Source of the DNA: Scatosoma sp045127595
GTDB taxonomy: Bacteria; Bacillota; Clostridia; Christensenellales; Borkfalkiaceae
Direction of reading: 5' to 3'
Length of the DNA stretch: 51,946 nt
Assembly: GCA_045127595.1 (NCBI GenBank)
Contig: JBGVQS010000010.1
Span: 1-51,946 of the forward strand
In this document: positions 25,849 to 32,999 of the stretch, piece by piece
Position numbering within the stretch: position 1 is the first letter of the stretch
Layout: the number at the start of each line of letters is the position of its first letter
Made by a program: the position numbers and the translations under genes
Notes under the pieces: generated by a model
Database searches by the model: none
Seen by the model: the letters and a program-made list of their open reading frames with translations, nothing else
Told to the model about the DNA's origin: nothing

Positions 25849-26151
25849 CTACATGCTCTGTACGGGCGTGTCTACCACCTCCTCGTCTAACACCTGCCCC
25901 TGCTCTTCCGCCAATTCTTCAGCGGTAAGTTTACGGAATGAGTCCTCGCCAGGCACTAACGCCAGCGTTCTACCGTTATCCCATTTCATATGCAATTGAC
26001 ATGCGTCATCCACGTGCTTCACCGTTCCCCGCGTTCCGCTTTCTACGGGCGCATACGGATCTTCCATGTGATGAAGCACTACGCGCGTCCCAGGCGGATA
26101 TTCCGCTTTGTACCTTTCCGCCATTCTTTGCATCTTTTCAAATTCATTCAT
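25849..26151 (-). CDS. DUF4314-like protein (internal start within a longer fused frame)
   Basis: 100 residues from the ATG at 26151, which is preceded by a near-perfect ribosome binding site AAGGAGGTGA. The block YPPGTRVVLHHMEDPYAPVESGTRGTVKHVDDACQLHMKWDNGRTLALVPGEDSFRKL is DUF4314, probably a small beta-barrel. The tail is acidic (EELAEEQGQVLDEEVVD). The same frame stays open upstream to a GTG at 26433, so a 194-residue fusion is also possible; see the entry for the upstream part. Confidence 0.75.
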   Translation of the reverse strand: MNEFEKMQRMAERYKAEYPPGTRVVLHHMEDPYAPVESGTRGTVKHVDDACQLHMKWDNGRTLALVPGEDSFRKLTAEELAEEQGQVLDEEVVDTPVQSM

Positions 26152-26433
26152 TTTTTCTTCACCTCCTTCCTTTGCCACTTCCCTTTGCATTGGAACTAAT
26201 ATTTTAAATAGTTTTTCTGCATAATCAAAATCGAAAATCTCCCTCACGTATATTCCATTCGTTCTTAAAAACAGGCGTCCGTCTTTACGTTTAATTGTTA
26301 AGTCGCCGTACTGTCCGTCCTTGCAAATGAACTCCGCCACCTCTTTTATGCCGCGCAATTTTTTATTACGAACGTTTGAAGAGCCGTAAAGTGTTTCAAT
26401 TCCCTGACTGTTTTGTTCTAAGATACTTTCCAC
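26152..26433 (-). CDS. Upstream domain fused in frame to DUF4314 through the ribosome binding site
   Basis: About 94 residues (residues 1-94 of the 194-residue frame 25849-26433) with no recognised family. VAEFICKDGQYGDLTIKRKDGRLFLRTNGIYV suggests a small beta domain followed by a helix. The frame has no stop before DUF4314: the AAGGAGGTGA site is read as Lys-Glu-Gly-Gly-Glu. The start appears to be GTG at 26433, 13 bases after GGGAGG. An ATG two bases upstream is better spaced but gives only five codons. Two products from one frame, or a recent loss of a stop codon, would both explain this. Confidence 0.5.
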
Positions 26434-26454
26434 ATGCGTTGTTCTACCTCCCTA

Positions 26455-26829
26455 TTATTTTTTTTCTTGCGGACGCGGAATTACAATTCCTACGCCAAAC
26501 CTTTTTATCTCCAGTGCCGTGAAGATAAGCCGATAAAGCTCTCTCGATAACAACTCTTCATCCACGAGGTCACTCACAGAAATGAGCGTCGTGCCAAAGG
26601 TGATATCTTTTGCTGCGCAGTATAGCACGTAGACTTCTTCGCTGGTATGATTGAGGTGTATTCGATGCACGAGAATTTTATTGTTTATCATACAAATACG
26701 ACTTCGATCCCACAGTGCTTTTGTTGCCGTAAGCAAAAATGCCACTGCCATCTGCGTTTTGTCTTTTTGGTCCATAGGCTTGATCGCGCTCATGAACCGT
26801 CTTTTGTGTGTGCTGTTCTTAAATTGCAT
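26455..26829 (-). CDS. DUF6075-like first gene of the visible ICE operon
   Basis: 124 residues from the ATG at 26829, which has ribosome binding site AAAGGAGG; the upstream extension to 26889 crosses the terminator and is unlikely. QFKNSTHKRRFMSAIKPMDQKDKTQMAVAFLLTATKALW resembles the DUF6075 family common in conjugative elements. The rest is mixed alpha/beta and basic. It follows a leader with two terminator hairpins, so its expression is probably controlled by read-through. The function is unknown. Confidence 0.65.
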   Translation of the reverse strand: MQFKNSTHKRRFMSAIKPMDQKDKTQMAVAFLLTATKALWDRSRICMINNKILVHRIHLNHTSEEVYVLYCAAKDITFGTTLISVSDLVDEELLSRELYRLIFTALEIKRFGVGIVIPRPQEKK

Positions 26830-26865
26830 TTTCTTTTCCTCCTTTTGAAATTTTTGCAAAAAAAT

Positions 26866-26895
26866 AGCCGACTGTTTCGTTTGAAACAATCGGCT
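26866..26895 (-). terminator. Leader terminator 2 before DUF6075 gene
   Basis: AGCCGACTGTTTC (26866-26878) and GAAACAATCGGCT (26883-26895) pair over 13 bases with one mismatch. In the leftward direction the hairpin is followed by eight T residues. It lies between the ICE end and the first gene. Confidence 0.8.
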
Positions 26896-26902
26896 TGATT
26901 TC

Positions 26903-26995
26903 CTAATTTAGTTGTTGAATTTTTAAATAAAAAAAGCGCAAGAGATTCTTCTCTATACGCTTATTTTCAAGTAAGATGTACTTATTTAGTTGTTA
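26903..26995 (-). repeat. Two 14-base direct repeats, each before a leader terminator
   Basis: CTAATTTAGTTGTT (26903-26916) and CTTATTTAGTTGTT (26981-26994) agree at 13 of 14 bases. Read leftward, each copy is followed closely by a terminator hairpin, as if a repeat-hairpin unit had been duplicated. Confidence 0.7.
26934..26962 (-). terminator. Leader terminator 1 near the ICE right end
   Basis: AAGCG (26934-26938) pairs with CGCTT (26958-26962) and AGAGA with TCTCT inside. Leftward it is followed by TTTTTTTATTT. It is the first of two terminators met by transcription entering from the right end. Confidence 0.75.
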
Positions 26996-27050
26996 TTAAA
27001 GCCTCCTTTGTATGTAATAATTTTTGCTGATGAATCCATACGTCATCTTA

Positions 27051-27078
27051 CTATGGTTCTATTATACCCATAGGGGGC
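27051..27078. other. ICE right end / attachment-site region in spoVAD
   Basis: SpoVAD codons match the family up to Ala-Met-Ala-Pro (encoded at about 27,076-27,087) and then change to unrelated sequence. Inverted CTATGG (27051-27056) and CCATAG (27068-27073) flank the change just inside the element. The crossover probably lies in the GGGGGCG run at 27073-27079. Farther inside, GTAAGATG (26971-26978) and CATCTTAC (27044-27051) form another inverted pair. Confidence 0.65.
27061..27066 (-). promoter_or_regulatory. TATAAT -10 hexamer at the ICE right end
   Basis: A perfect leftward -10 hexamer lies within about 15 bases of the border. The matching -35 position, 17 bases upstream (27084-27089), falls in spoVAD and reads GCGGCA, a poor match. 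The circular form of the ICE would supply a different -35 from the left end. Confidence 0.45.
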
Positions 27079-27701
27079 GCCATTGCCGCGCCCATGTTAT
27101 TTACGTCCGTGATTCCAAAATCGACCACTCTGCCAAACGTCGCGCAAGTAATCGCCGTATCGGAATTTGTCGTACCCATGTCCGAGATGAGCGTCGCTCC
27201 TGCCCCAGTTACCGTCCATTGAGATTGCGGCGGACGGGTGTTGCCAAGCTCTAACGGATAGCGGTATTGCCGTTCTGCGGACGAGAAATGACTACCTGTT
27301 GCCGCGAGGATTTTTTTATAATATCCTGCATTGATAAACGCCGCCGCCAACGCCATACTTTCCGACATAGTCGAGCACGCGCTATATACGCCCAAAAACG
27401 GAAATTCAAAATCCCGCGCGGCAAAAGACGCGGAGATAATTTGATTGAGCAAATCCCCCGAAATCAGCATATCGACGTCCTTTTCTTGCAAATGCCCGTT
27501 TTCAATCGCGCGCGAAATGGCGTAGGAAAGCATTTTACACTCCGCCTTTTCGTACGTTGTTTCTTCAAACATATCGTCCAAAAGTGCCTTATCAACGTAC
27601 TTTCCTACCACCCCTGCACATTCTTTTGGACCTGCGATTGTTCCCGTTGCCTCGATACGGGGGGCATTTTTAAAAAATATCGTTTGCATTTTTCTCTTTC
27701 C

Positions 27702-28154
27702 TTATAAAAACAAATAAATCAACCCCACCGCTGTTCCCGAAAGAACGCCGAATACAATAATCGGGCCTGCTACGACGAACATTTTTGCCGCCAAGCCGTA
27801 AATCAGCCCTTCCGTTTTAAATTCAATGGCAGGGGAAGCCACGCTGTTTGCAAAGCCCGTAATCGGCACGATTGAGCCTGCCCCCGCATTCCTGCCGATT
27901 CGGTCATACACGCCAAATCCTGTCAACAGCGTGCCCAAGAAAATAAGCGCTACGCTTGTCGCCGCGGCAAGCTCATCTCCAAATAGCCCCAACGCGTTTT
28001 CAAAAATCACACGGAAAAACTGACCGATACAGCAAATTCCGCCCCCGACTAAAAACGCGCGGAAACAGTTTTTAAAATGTTTTGTCGGCGGATCGAACGA
28101 GTGCACGTATGCTATATAATTTTTGTTGTAATTTTCTCTATTTTTCCCCGTCAT
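27702..28154 (-). CDS. spoVAC: Stage V sporulation protein AC
   Basis: 150 residues, the normal length. It begins with the family start NYIAYVHSFDPPTKHFKNCFRAFLVGGGICCIGQ, and several hydrophobic helices follow. SpoVAC is a membrane part of the channel that moves Ca-dipicolinate into the forespore and out in germination. It precedes spoVAD by 12 bases, as in other spore formers. The ATG is preceded only by a weak site inside the GGGCAGGTACGAG motif. No clear sigma-G promoter could be read in the 190 bases upstream. Confidence 0.93.
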   Translation of the reverse strand: MTGKNRENYNKNYIAYVHSFDPPTKHFKNCFRAFLVGGGICCIGQFFRVIFENALGLFGDELAAATSVALIFLGTLLTGFGVYDRIGRNAGAGSIVPITGFANSVASPAIEFKTEGLIYGLAAKMFVVAGPIIVFGVLSGTAVGLIYLFL

Positions 28155-28298
28155 CTCGTACCTGCCCTATTCCTTTGCGTATTTTGCGGCGGTTGCGGAA
28201 AATAGCTTTCCCGTTCCTCTCGGTTTCTTCCTTCTCCGTCGAATATCTTGACTTTCTTCATACGCACAGTTTGTGTAAACGGGTATTTTTTATACAAA

Positions 28299-28324
28299 AA
28301 AGCCGCTCCAAAAGGAACGGCTTT
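28299..28324 (-). terminator. Terminator after gpsA
   Basis: AAAGCCG (28299-28305) pairs with CGGCTTT (28318-28324) around an AAAA loop. Leftward it runs into GGCTTTTTTGTATAAAAAATACC. It separates gpsA from spoVAC. Confidence 0.8.
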
Positions 28325-28344
28325 CGCTATGTATTTTTATTTGA

Positions 28345-29328
28345 TTAGGAATAGAATTCCGCTTTGGTATCCCGCGCAAACATTTTGGAGAGCAATTCCA
28401 AGCAACGTTCGCGATAAGGCTTATCGCTTTCGGTATAGCACAATTCGTAAACGGCGTTGGTGATGGGAAGATCCACCCCGTATTTTTCCCCGAGCGCCTT
28501 CATGGCAGCCGACGTGGGAACGCCTTCCGCGAGCTTTGCGAACTTCTCGCCGCTAACGAGCATTTCTCCGTATCTGCGGTTATGTGAAAATTCACTAAAG
28601 AGCGTTGCTTCGTAATCTCCCAAATGCGCAAGCCCGTACGCCGACAGCTCGTTACCGCCCATCGCTTTGATCAAACGCGCAACTTCGCGCGCGCCGCGGG
28701 ACATCAACGAGCCTTTCATGGACACGTATCCGCAACCGTCCAACACGCCTGCGACAATCCCCATAACGTTTTTCGCCGCCGCACCAAGCTCCGAGCCGAT
28801 TAAATCTTCCCCGTAGTAAAAACGAATCAAATCGCTCTTGAATTCATTCGCAAGCTTGACTTTGAGTTCAGGATTTGCCGAATCGATTACCATACAATTC
28901 GGAATGCCCTGCGTGAATGCTTGGATATGCCCAGGGCCTACCCAAACCGCGATTTTTTCGGAAGAAATACCGCTTTGGGTAAGGACTTCGGAAAGGCGGC
29001 AACCAGTGTTTACCTCGATGCCTTTCATGCAAAGAACAAAATTCTTATCCGAAACATCATATGCGGTAATGCGTTTCATGAATCCGCGCAAGCCCTGCGA
29101 AGAAATGGAAATGATGATGACTTCCGCATGCGTTACCGCTTCTTCTAAATCGCAAGTCAAGTGGATTCTTTTATCGAGTTCCACGTATTCGTTTTTTCCT
29201 GTTTCTTTTAATACTTGATAAGAATAGTCGTCTTCGGGCCCCCAAGAATATACGTCGTGGCCGTGATTGCAAAGATACCATGCAATAAACGAGCCCCAAC
29301 GACCGCAACCTAATACTGATATTTTCAT
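28345..29328 (-). CDS. gpsA: Glycerol-3-phosphate dehydrogenase [NAD(P)+]
   Basis: 327 residues from the ATG at 29328 (MKISVLGCGRWGS), which has AAGGAG 8 bases upstream; the frame extends to 29352 without a site. The Rossmann motif GCGRWGSFIA is at 7-16. The catalytic-domain signature GSELGAAAKNVMGIVAGVLDGCGY has the expected lysine. The enzyme makes sn-glycerol-3-phosphate for phospholipids. It follows recR after a repeat-filled gap of about 315 bases and is closed by a terminator. Confidence 0.94.
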   Translation of the reverse strand: MKISVLGCGRWGSFIAWYLCNHGHDVYSWGPEDDYSYQVLKETGKNEYVELDKRIHLTCDLEEAVTHAEVIIISISSQGLRGFMKRITAYDVSDKNFVLCMKGIEVNTGCRLSEVLTQSGISSEKIAVWVGPGHIQAFTQGIPNCMVIDSANPELKVKLANEFKSDLIRFYYGEDLIGSELGAAAKNVMGIVAGVLDGCGYVSMKGSLMSRGAREVARLIKAMGGNELSAYGLAHLGDYEATLFSEFSHNRRYGEMLVSGEKFAKLAEGVPTSAAMKALGEKYGVDLPITNAVYELCYTESDKPYRERCLELLSKMFARDTKAEFYS

Positions 29329-29350
29329 AATATTTCTCCTTTTTCCAACC

Positions 29351-29524
29351 AACGTTCCGTTGGATCATGTTTTATCTATCTTTCTTAATCGCTCATTATC
29401 CACCAAGTCGTACCCGAGCGAAGTAAAACGACGTAGATACGAGGCAACGTTCCGTTAAATCTTGTTTTATCTATCTTTCTTAATCGCTCATTATCCACCA
29501 AGTCGTACCCGAGCGAAGTAAAAC
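29351..29524. repeat. Pair of 79-base direct repeats between recR and gpsA
   Basis: Copies at 29351-29429 and 29446-29524 differ at 3 positions, giving a 95-base period. Each starts AACGTTCCGTT and ends GAGCGAAGTAAAAC. The first copy overlaps a short perfect hairpin CCAACG/CGTTGG at 29349-29363, just upstream of the gpsA ribosome binding site. No gene is seen in 29329-29644. Confidence 0.9.
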
Positions 29525-29642
29525 AAAGCAAGCTGCAAGAAAGACAAGGCGCGTTGAGTACGCCGCAGGGCGCGTACGTCTGTACGTAACCAAGGCGCAC
29601 GGAAACGCAACGCTGTATTTCGCAGTAGATTCTTTGTTTTAC
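29518..29642. repeat. 125-base element with 11-base terminal inverted repeats
   Basis: GTAAAACAAAG (29518-29528) and CTTTGTTTTAC (29632-29642) are perfect inverted ends. The inside is rich in CGTACG and GCGC palindromes. It abuts the 79-base repeats and ends 2 bases before the recR stop. The size and ends resemble a MITE or an intergenic repeat. Whether it recurs in the genome cannot be seen here. Confidence 0.65.
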
Positions 29643-29644
29643 AC

Positions 29645-30238
29645 TTATAAGGGATTGCGCTCGATAAAAGCCCTCGCCAACGTAACGTCGTCGGTATATT
29701 CTATCTCCGAGCCGATAGGAATACCGTGCGCCAAACGGGTTACGGAAATATCCAACGGCTTGATCAGCTTTGCGATATACATAGCCGTTGCGTCCCCAGA
29801 CACGTCGGGATTCGTTGCAATAATGACTTCTTTAACGTCCCCTTCTTGTAAGCGTGCGAGCAATTCCCGAATCCGAATATCATTCGGCCCAACCCCGCCA
29901 AGCGGATCGATTACGCCGTGTAATACGTGATAAACGCCCTTGAATTCCCGAAGTTTCTCGATTGCCGCAACGTCCTTAGGCTCTTTCACAACGCAAATGA
30001 CGTTCTTTTCCCGCGTGCGGCAAATACCGCAAGTTTCTTCTTCGGTAAAGTTACCGCAAATTTTGCAATATTTTACTTTCCGCTTCACGCCGATAATCGC
30101 GTCCGCAAACGCACGCGCTTCCGATTCCGACATATCGATAATCTTATAGGCATAGCGTTGCGCCGTCTTCTTCCCCACCCCGGGGAGCTTAGAAAATTCG
30201 TTGACGAGCTTTCCGATAGGCTCGATATAAATTTCCAT
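29645..30238 (-). CDS. recR: Recombination mediator protein RecR
   Basis: 197 residues, full length. The helix-hairpin-helix LPGVGKKTAQRYA (18-30), the four-cysteine zinc site CKICGNFTEEETCGIC (58-73) and the TOPRIM strand ICVVKEPKDVAAIEK follow in order. It works with RecF/RecO to load RecA at gaps. It follows ebfC by 4 bases, and its ribosome binding site GGAGG lies in the last codons of ebfC. This dnaX-ebfC-recR order is widely conserved. Confidence 0.96.
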   Translation of the reverse strand: MEIYIEPIGKLVNEFSKLPGVGKKTAQRYAYKIIDMSESEARAFADAIIGVKRKVKYCKICGNFTEEETCGICRTREKNVICVVKEPKDVAAIEKLREFKGVYHVLHGVIDPLGGVGPNDIRIRELLARLQEGDVKEVIIATNPDVSGDATAMYIAKLIKPLDISVTRLAHGIPIGSEIEYTDDVTLARAFIERNPL

Positions 30239-30242
30239 ACGA

Positions 30243-30575
30243 TTAAATCATTCCTCCGAGCGCGCCCATATTGCCGTATTTGCCCATTTTTTCTTCGTAA
30301 ACCTTGTCTGCCTTTGCATAGCCGTCGTTGATTGCAGCCATGATCAAATCCTCCAGCATTTCTACATCCGTGGGATCGACAACGCTTTCGTCAAGCTCAA
30401 TTCCGTTGATGATTTTTTTCGCGTTCATATATACCACAACCGCTTCCCCAGCAGCCGTTCCGACCACTTCCCAATCGTCGAGAAGTTCCGCCGTCTTTTC
30501 CATTTCTTCCTGCATCTTTTGCGCTTGACGCATCAAATTTTGCATGTTCCCGTTTCCGCCTTTAAAGCCTGCCAT
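30243..30575 (-). CDS. YbaB/EbfC family nucleoid-associated protein
   Basis: 110 residues. A Gly/Met-rich start (FKGGNGNMQNLMRQAQKMQEEMEKTAELL) precedes the EbfC core with VVVYMNAKKIINGIELDESVVDPTDVEMLEDLIMAAINDGYAKAD. The dimer binds DNA without strong specificity. It lies between dnaX and recR, the usual place. Ribosome binding site TAGGAG before ATG. Confidence 0.95.
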   Translation of the reverse strand: MAGFKGGNGNMQNLMRQAQKMQEEMEKTAELLDDWEVVGTAAGEAVVVYMNAKKIINGIELDESVVDPTDVEMLEDLIMAAINDGYAKADKVYEEKMGKYGNMGALGGMI

Positions 30576-30604
30576 AAGTTTTCTCCTATCTTGATTCTAT
30601 GTTT

Positions 30605-32359
30605 TTATTTTACTTCTATTTTCACGCCGCCAAACGTTTCTTTCAGCTCGTTTAAACTCTTGTTGAATTCATCCGACTGTTTTCCTTTTAAGCGTACGTC
30701 AAATTCATTGTCCGAAAGTCCAAGCTCTAATAACGCTTGCGAAATCAACGAATAATGCTCGGGTTTGCTCAAAGAACGGAAAATCGTGTCGCTCGTCGTA
30801 TAGAGCACGAAAACGTCTTCTTCATACGTGCAATCCAAATCCATACAAAGCGTAAGCAGCACCCCGTTACGCGCAATTTTGCGCATATAGCGCAAAAACG
30901 CCCCAAACGTTCCTTTCGCATCCCCCTTGACTGCGGGCTTGATACTCTTTGGCGCAGTCTCCGTTTTCTCCGCAACCTTTTGCGTAGGTTTTACGCTCGG
31001 TTTTTCTTCCGTTTTCGGTAAAAATTCCTCGTCAAAATATACGTTACCGCCCGTTTCGTCTTCGTCGGGGGGCGCTTCTTCTTCGAAAGGAATTTCCACT
31101 TCTTCTTTTATGGGCGCAATCGGCTTTTGAGGAGTTTCTTCCACGACAGAAACCGTCGGTTCGTTCTTACTCATCTCAACCCTGCCCCCGTCGTTTTGCA
31201 TAACAACGCCTTTTCTCAGTTGTTCTTCCAACGCGGAAACACGCGCAATCAACGCTTCTATATCGTAATCCGCTTCGGGCATACTCGACTTTAAAACTGC
31301 CGTTTCAAACAGGATACGGGGGGAAGCGGAATAGCGCAACGTCGTCTCCATATCCGCAAAAATTTCCGTTACGCGCAAAAGCCGATGCCCGTCCGTATTT
31401 TTCGCAAGCGTCGCTACCGTTTGATACATATCGTCGGGGAAAGCAAGAATTTTTTGCCCGTCGCGGCAAGTCTTTGCCACCGTGCAGGCATTGAGAAAAT
31501 TCAACACGTCCTTCAAGAGCATTCCCACACTTTTCCCTGCCGCAAGAAAGGTTTCCGCACATTCGAACGCCGTACCAGAGTCCCCTTCCAAAATCGCTCC
31601 GCAAAGCTTTGCCACAGCAGAGAAATCCGCATTCCCAAGTACCGAATTCACGTCCGCATACGTCAGCTTTCCACTCGCGTAAGAAACGCAGGTATCGGCA
31701 ACCGAAAGCATATCGCGCACACTGCCCGCACCTGCGCGCGCAATCGCCGCAATCGCTTCTTCGTCGTATTTTTTACCGATACTGTCGAAGACGTAGCGAA
31801 GTCTGTTTTCCAAATCCTCTTGCGGAATCAGCTTAAAATCAAAGCGCATACATCTTGATAAAATGGTTGCGGGAATCTTTTGGGATTCCGTCGTTGCCAA
31901 AATGAAAACGGCATGGGACGGGGGTTCTTCTAACGTCTTTAAAAGCGCGTTAAACGCCCCCGGGGAAAGCATATGAACTTCATCAATAATGAAGACCTTG
32001 TATTTTCCTGCAACGGGCGGATATTGCACTTTTTCCCGCAAATCGCGCATTTCGTCCACGCCGTTATTCGACGCGGCGTCAATCTCGCTAATATCCAAAT
32101 TCGTCGGATCTTTTAAGGCTACGCAACGCGCGCATTTTCCGCATGGAGAGCCGTTTACGGGCGAATCGCAGTTGATCGACGCGGCAAAAATCTTCGCGAT
32201 ACTCGTTTTCCCCGTACCGCGCGGTCCGCAAAACAGATAGGCGTGTCCAACCCTACCCGTCTGAATTTGATTTTTTAAAACCGTAACAATGTGTTCCTGC
32301 CGCACGACGTCGTCTAAATTCGTCGGACGAAACATACGGTATAACGCCAAATACGCCAT
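30605..32359 (-). CDS. dnaX: DNA polymerase III subunit gamma/tau
   Basis: 584 residues from the ATG at 32359 (MAYLALYRMFRP), which has AAAGGAG upstream; the frame extends to 32392 without a site. Walker A GPRGTGKTS is near 45; the zinc cysteines include CGKCARC; Walker B is IIDEVHML, and the sensor ATILSRCMRFDF follows. A Lys/Pro-rich linker (about 395-480) leads to a C-terminal tau-like domain. It loads the sliding clamp. No obvious slippery heptamer for a gamma frameshift was noted. Confidence 0.96.
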   Translation of the reverse strand: MAYLALYRMFRPTNLDDVVRQEHIVTVLKNQIQTGRVGHAYLFCGPRGTGKTSIAKIFAASINCDSPVNGSPCGKCARCVALKDPTNLDISEIDAASNNGVDEMRDLREKVQYPPVAGKYKVFIIDEVHMLSPGAFNALLKTLEEPPSHAVFILATTESQKIPATILSRCMRFDFKLIPQEDLENRLRYVFDSIGKKYDEEAIAAIARAGAGSVRDMLSVADTCVSYASGKLTYADVNSVLGNADFSAVAKLCGAILEGDSGTAFECAETFLAAGKSVGMLLKDVLNFLNACTVAKTCRDGQKILAFPDDMYQTVATLAKNTDGHRLLRVTEIFADMETTLRYSASPRILFETAVLKSSMPEADYDIEALIARVSALEEQLRKGVVMQNDGGRVEMSKNEPTVSVVEETPQKPIAPIKEEVEIPFEEEAPPDEDETGGNVYFDEEFLPKTEEKPSVKPTQKVAEKTETAPKSIKPAVKGDAKGTFGAFLRYMRKIARNGVLLTLCMDLDCTYEEDVFVLYTTSDTIFRSLSKPEHYSLISQALLELGLSDNEFDVRLKGKQSDEFNKSLNELKETFGGVKIEVK

Positions 32360-32412
32360 CTTTTTCTCCTTTGCGCTTCGCCTTTTCAGCAAATCAACGT
32401 ACCCAAAAAAGC

Positions 32413-32991
32413 TTATCTATTTAACACCGTTTGCAATTTATGCTTGCTGCGTTGAATCGCGTTGTCTACGCTCTTTGCAGTCTTTCCAGTCGCTTCGCAA
32501 ATTTCCGCGCAACTCAATCCGTCCATATACATAACGGTTACTTTAAATTCAAAATCGGATAATACCCGACTCATTTTTTGCTTAAACTCCCGACGGTCGT
32601 CGCTTAAAATAACGAGTTCTTCCGGGCTTAACCCCGTCGAAACCCACTCCGCACTCTCGTCCACAGCAATACCGCTATTGAGCGGCGCGTTCTTTTTGCG
32701 AGCCGCCGTTTTTACCGCGTCAATGATTCTTCGAGAGACGCAAAGATAGGCAAAGTTTTTAAAACTGCTCCCCCCGTCCTTTTGCCGATAATCTCCGATC
32801 GCGTGATACAGCCCGATCATGCCTTCTTGCAGTAAATCTTCCGTTTCTCCGCCGACGAGAAAGAATCCGCGCGCGCAACTGCGCACCAAGCCCGAATGCC
32901 GCAGCATCAAAGTTTCCGTCGCTTGTTTCTCCCCCCGTTGGGATAGCAAAACGAGTTCTTCGTCCGTTTTTTTGCTCAATTCCTCTTTCAT
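32413..32991 (-). CDS. sigH: RNA polymerase sigma-H factor (Spo0H-like)
   Basis: 192 residues. Region 2 has DEELVLLSQRGEKQATETLMLRHSGLVRSCARGFFLVGGETEDLLQEGMIGLYHAI, the SigH signature with GGE-EDLLQEGMIGL. Region 4 has a helix-turn-helix SCAEICEATGKTAKSVDNAIQRSKHKL. Sigma-H controls entry into sporulation and stationary phase. It directly follows rlmB, as in Bacillus (mrnC-rlmB-yacP-sigH), but yacP is missing. The start has GGGAG upstream. Confidence 0.9.
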   Translation of the reverse strand: MKEELSKKTDEELVLLSQRGEKQATETLMLRHSGLVRSCARGFFLVGGETEDLLQEGMIGLYHAIGDYRQKDGGSSFKNFAYLCVSRRIIDAVKTAARKKNAPLNSGIAVDESAEWVSTGLSPEELVILSDDRREFKQKMSRVLSDFEFKVTVMYMDGLSCAEICEATGKTAKSVDNAIQRSKHKLQTVLNR

Positions 32992-32999
32992 ATACTCCC

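Larger units (their letters stand above)
1..27078. mobile_element. Integrative and conjugative element, right part, inserted in spoVAD
   Basis: The region holds a MobP3-type relaxase, VirD4 coupling protein, VirB4 ATPase, TrbL/VirB6-like and VirB2/VirB3-like membrane proteins and typical Clostridia ICE cargo (DUF3849, YodL, DUF4313, DUF4314, DUF6103, amidoligase). Almost every gene is on the minus strand with overlapping or closely spaced starts. The right border is placed at about 27,074-27,079, where the SpoVAD reading frame stops matching its family. The left end, integrase and excision genes are not in the window, so the element extends past base 1 (or the contig ends there). The border is good to a few bases; the integration mechanism is unknown. 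Confidence 0.85.
27051..27689 (-). pseudogene. spoVAD: spoVAD, truncated by ICE insertion (stage V sporulation protein AD)
   Basis: 212 codons, of which about 205 are SpoVAD. The thiolase-like phrases AGPKECAGVVGKYVDKALLDDMF, AGDLLNQ-type LISGDLLNQIISASFAARD, YSACSTMSESMALA and SAERQYRYPLELG are intact. The family usually has about 338 residues; here the frame leaves homology after GITDVNNMGAAMAP and stops. The missing C-terminal third, including the second half of the DPA-binding thiolase fold, is not elsewhere in the window. SpoVAD binds dipicolinic acid for loading into the forespore. Unless the element excises, spores would lack a working SpoVAD. Confidence 0.88.

Noticed and set aside
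26850..27090. tRNA or tmRNA gene as ICE attachment site
   Set aside because: No cloverleaf or CCA end; the border is in protein-coding spoVAD.
28155..28298. Sigma-G or sigma-F promoter for spoVAC
   Set aside because: Candidate -35 (TGTATA or GTATGA) had no matching -10 at 15-16 bases; not strong enough to call.
29385..29600. A 71-residue frame across the 79-base repeats
   Set aside because: Lies wholly in repeats, with the same peptide stretch repeated by the direct repeat; no ribosome binding site.
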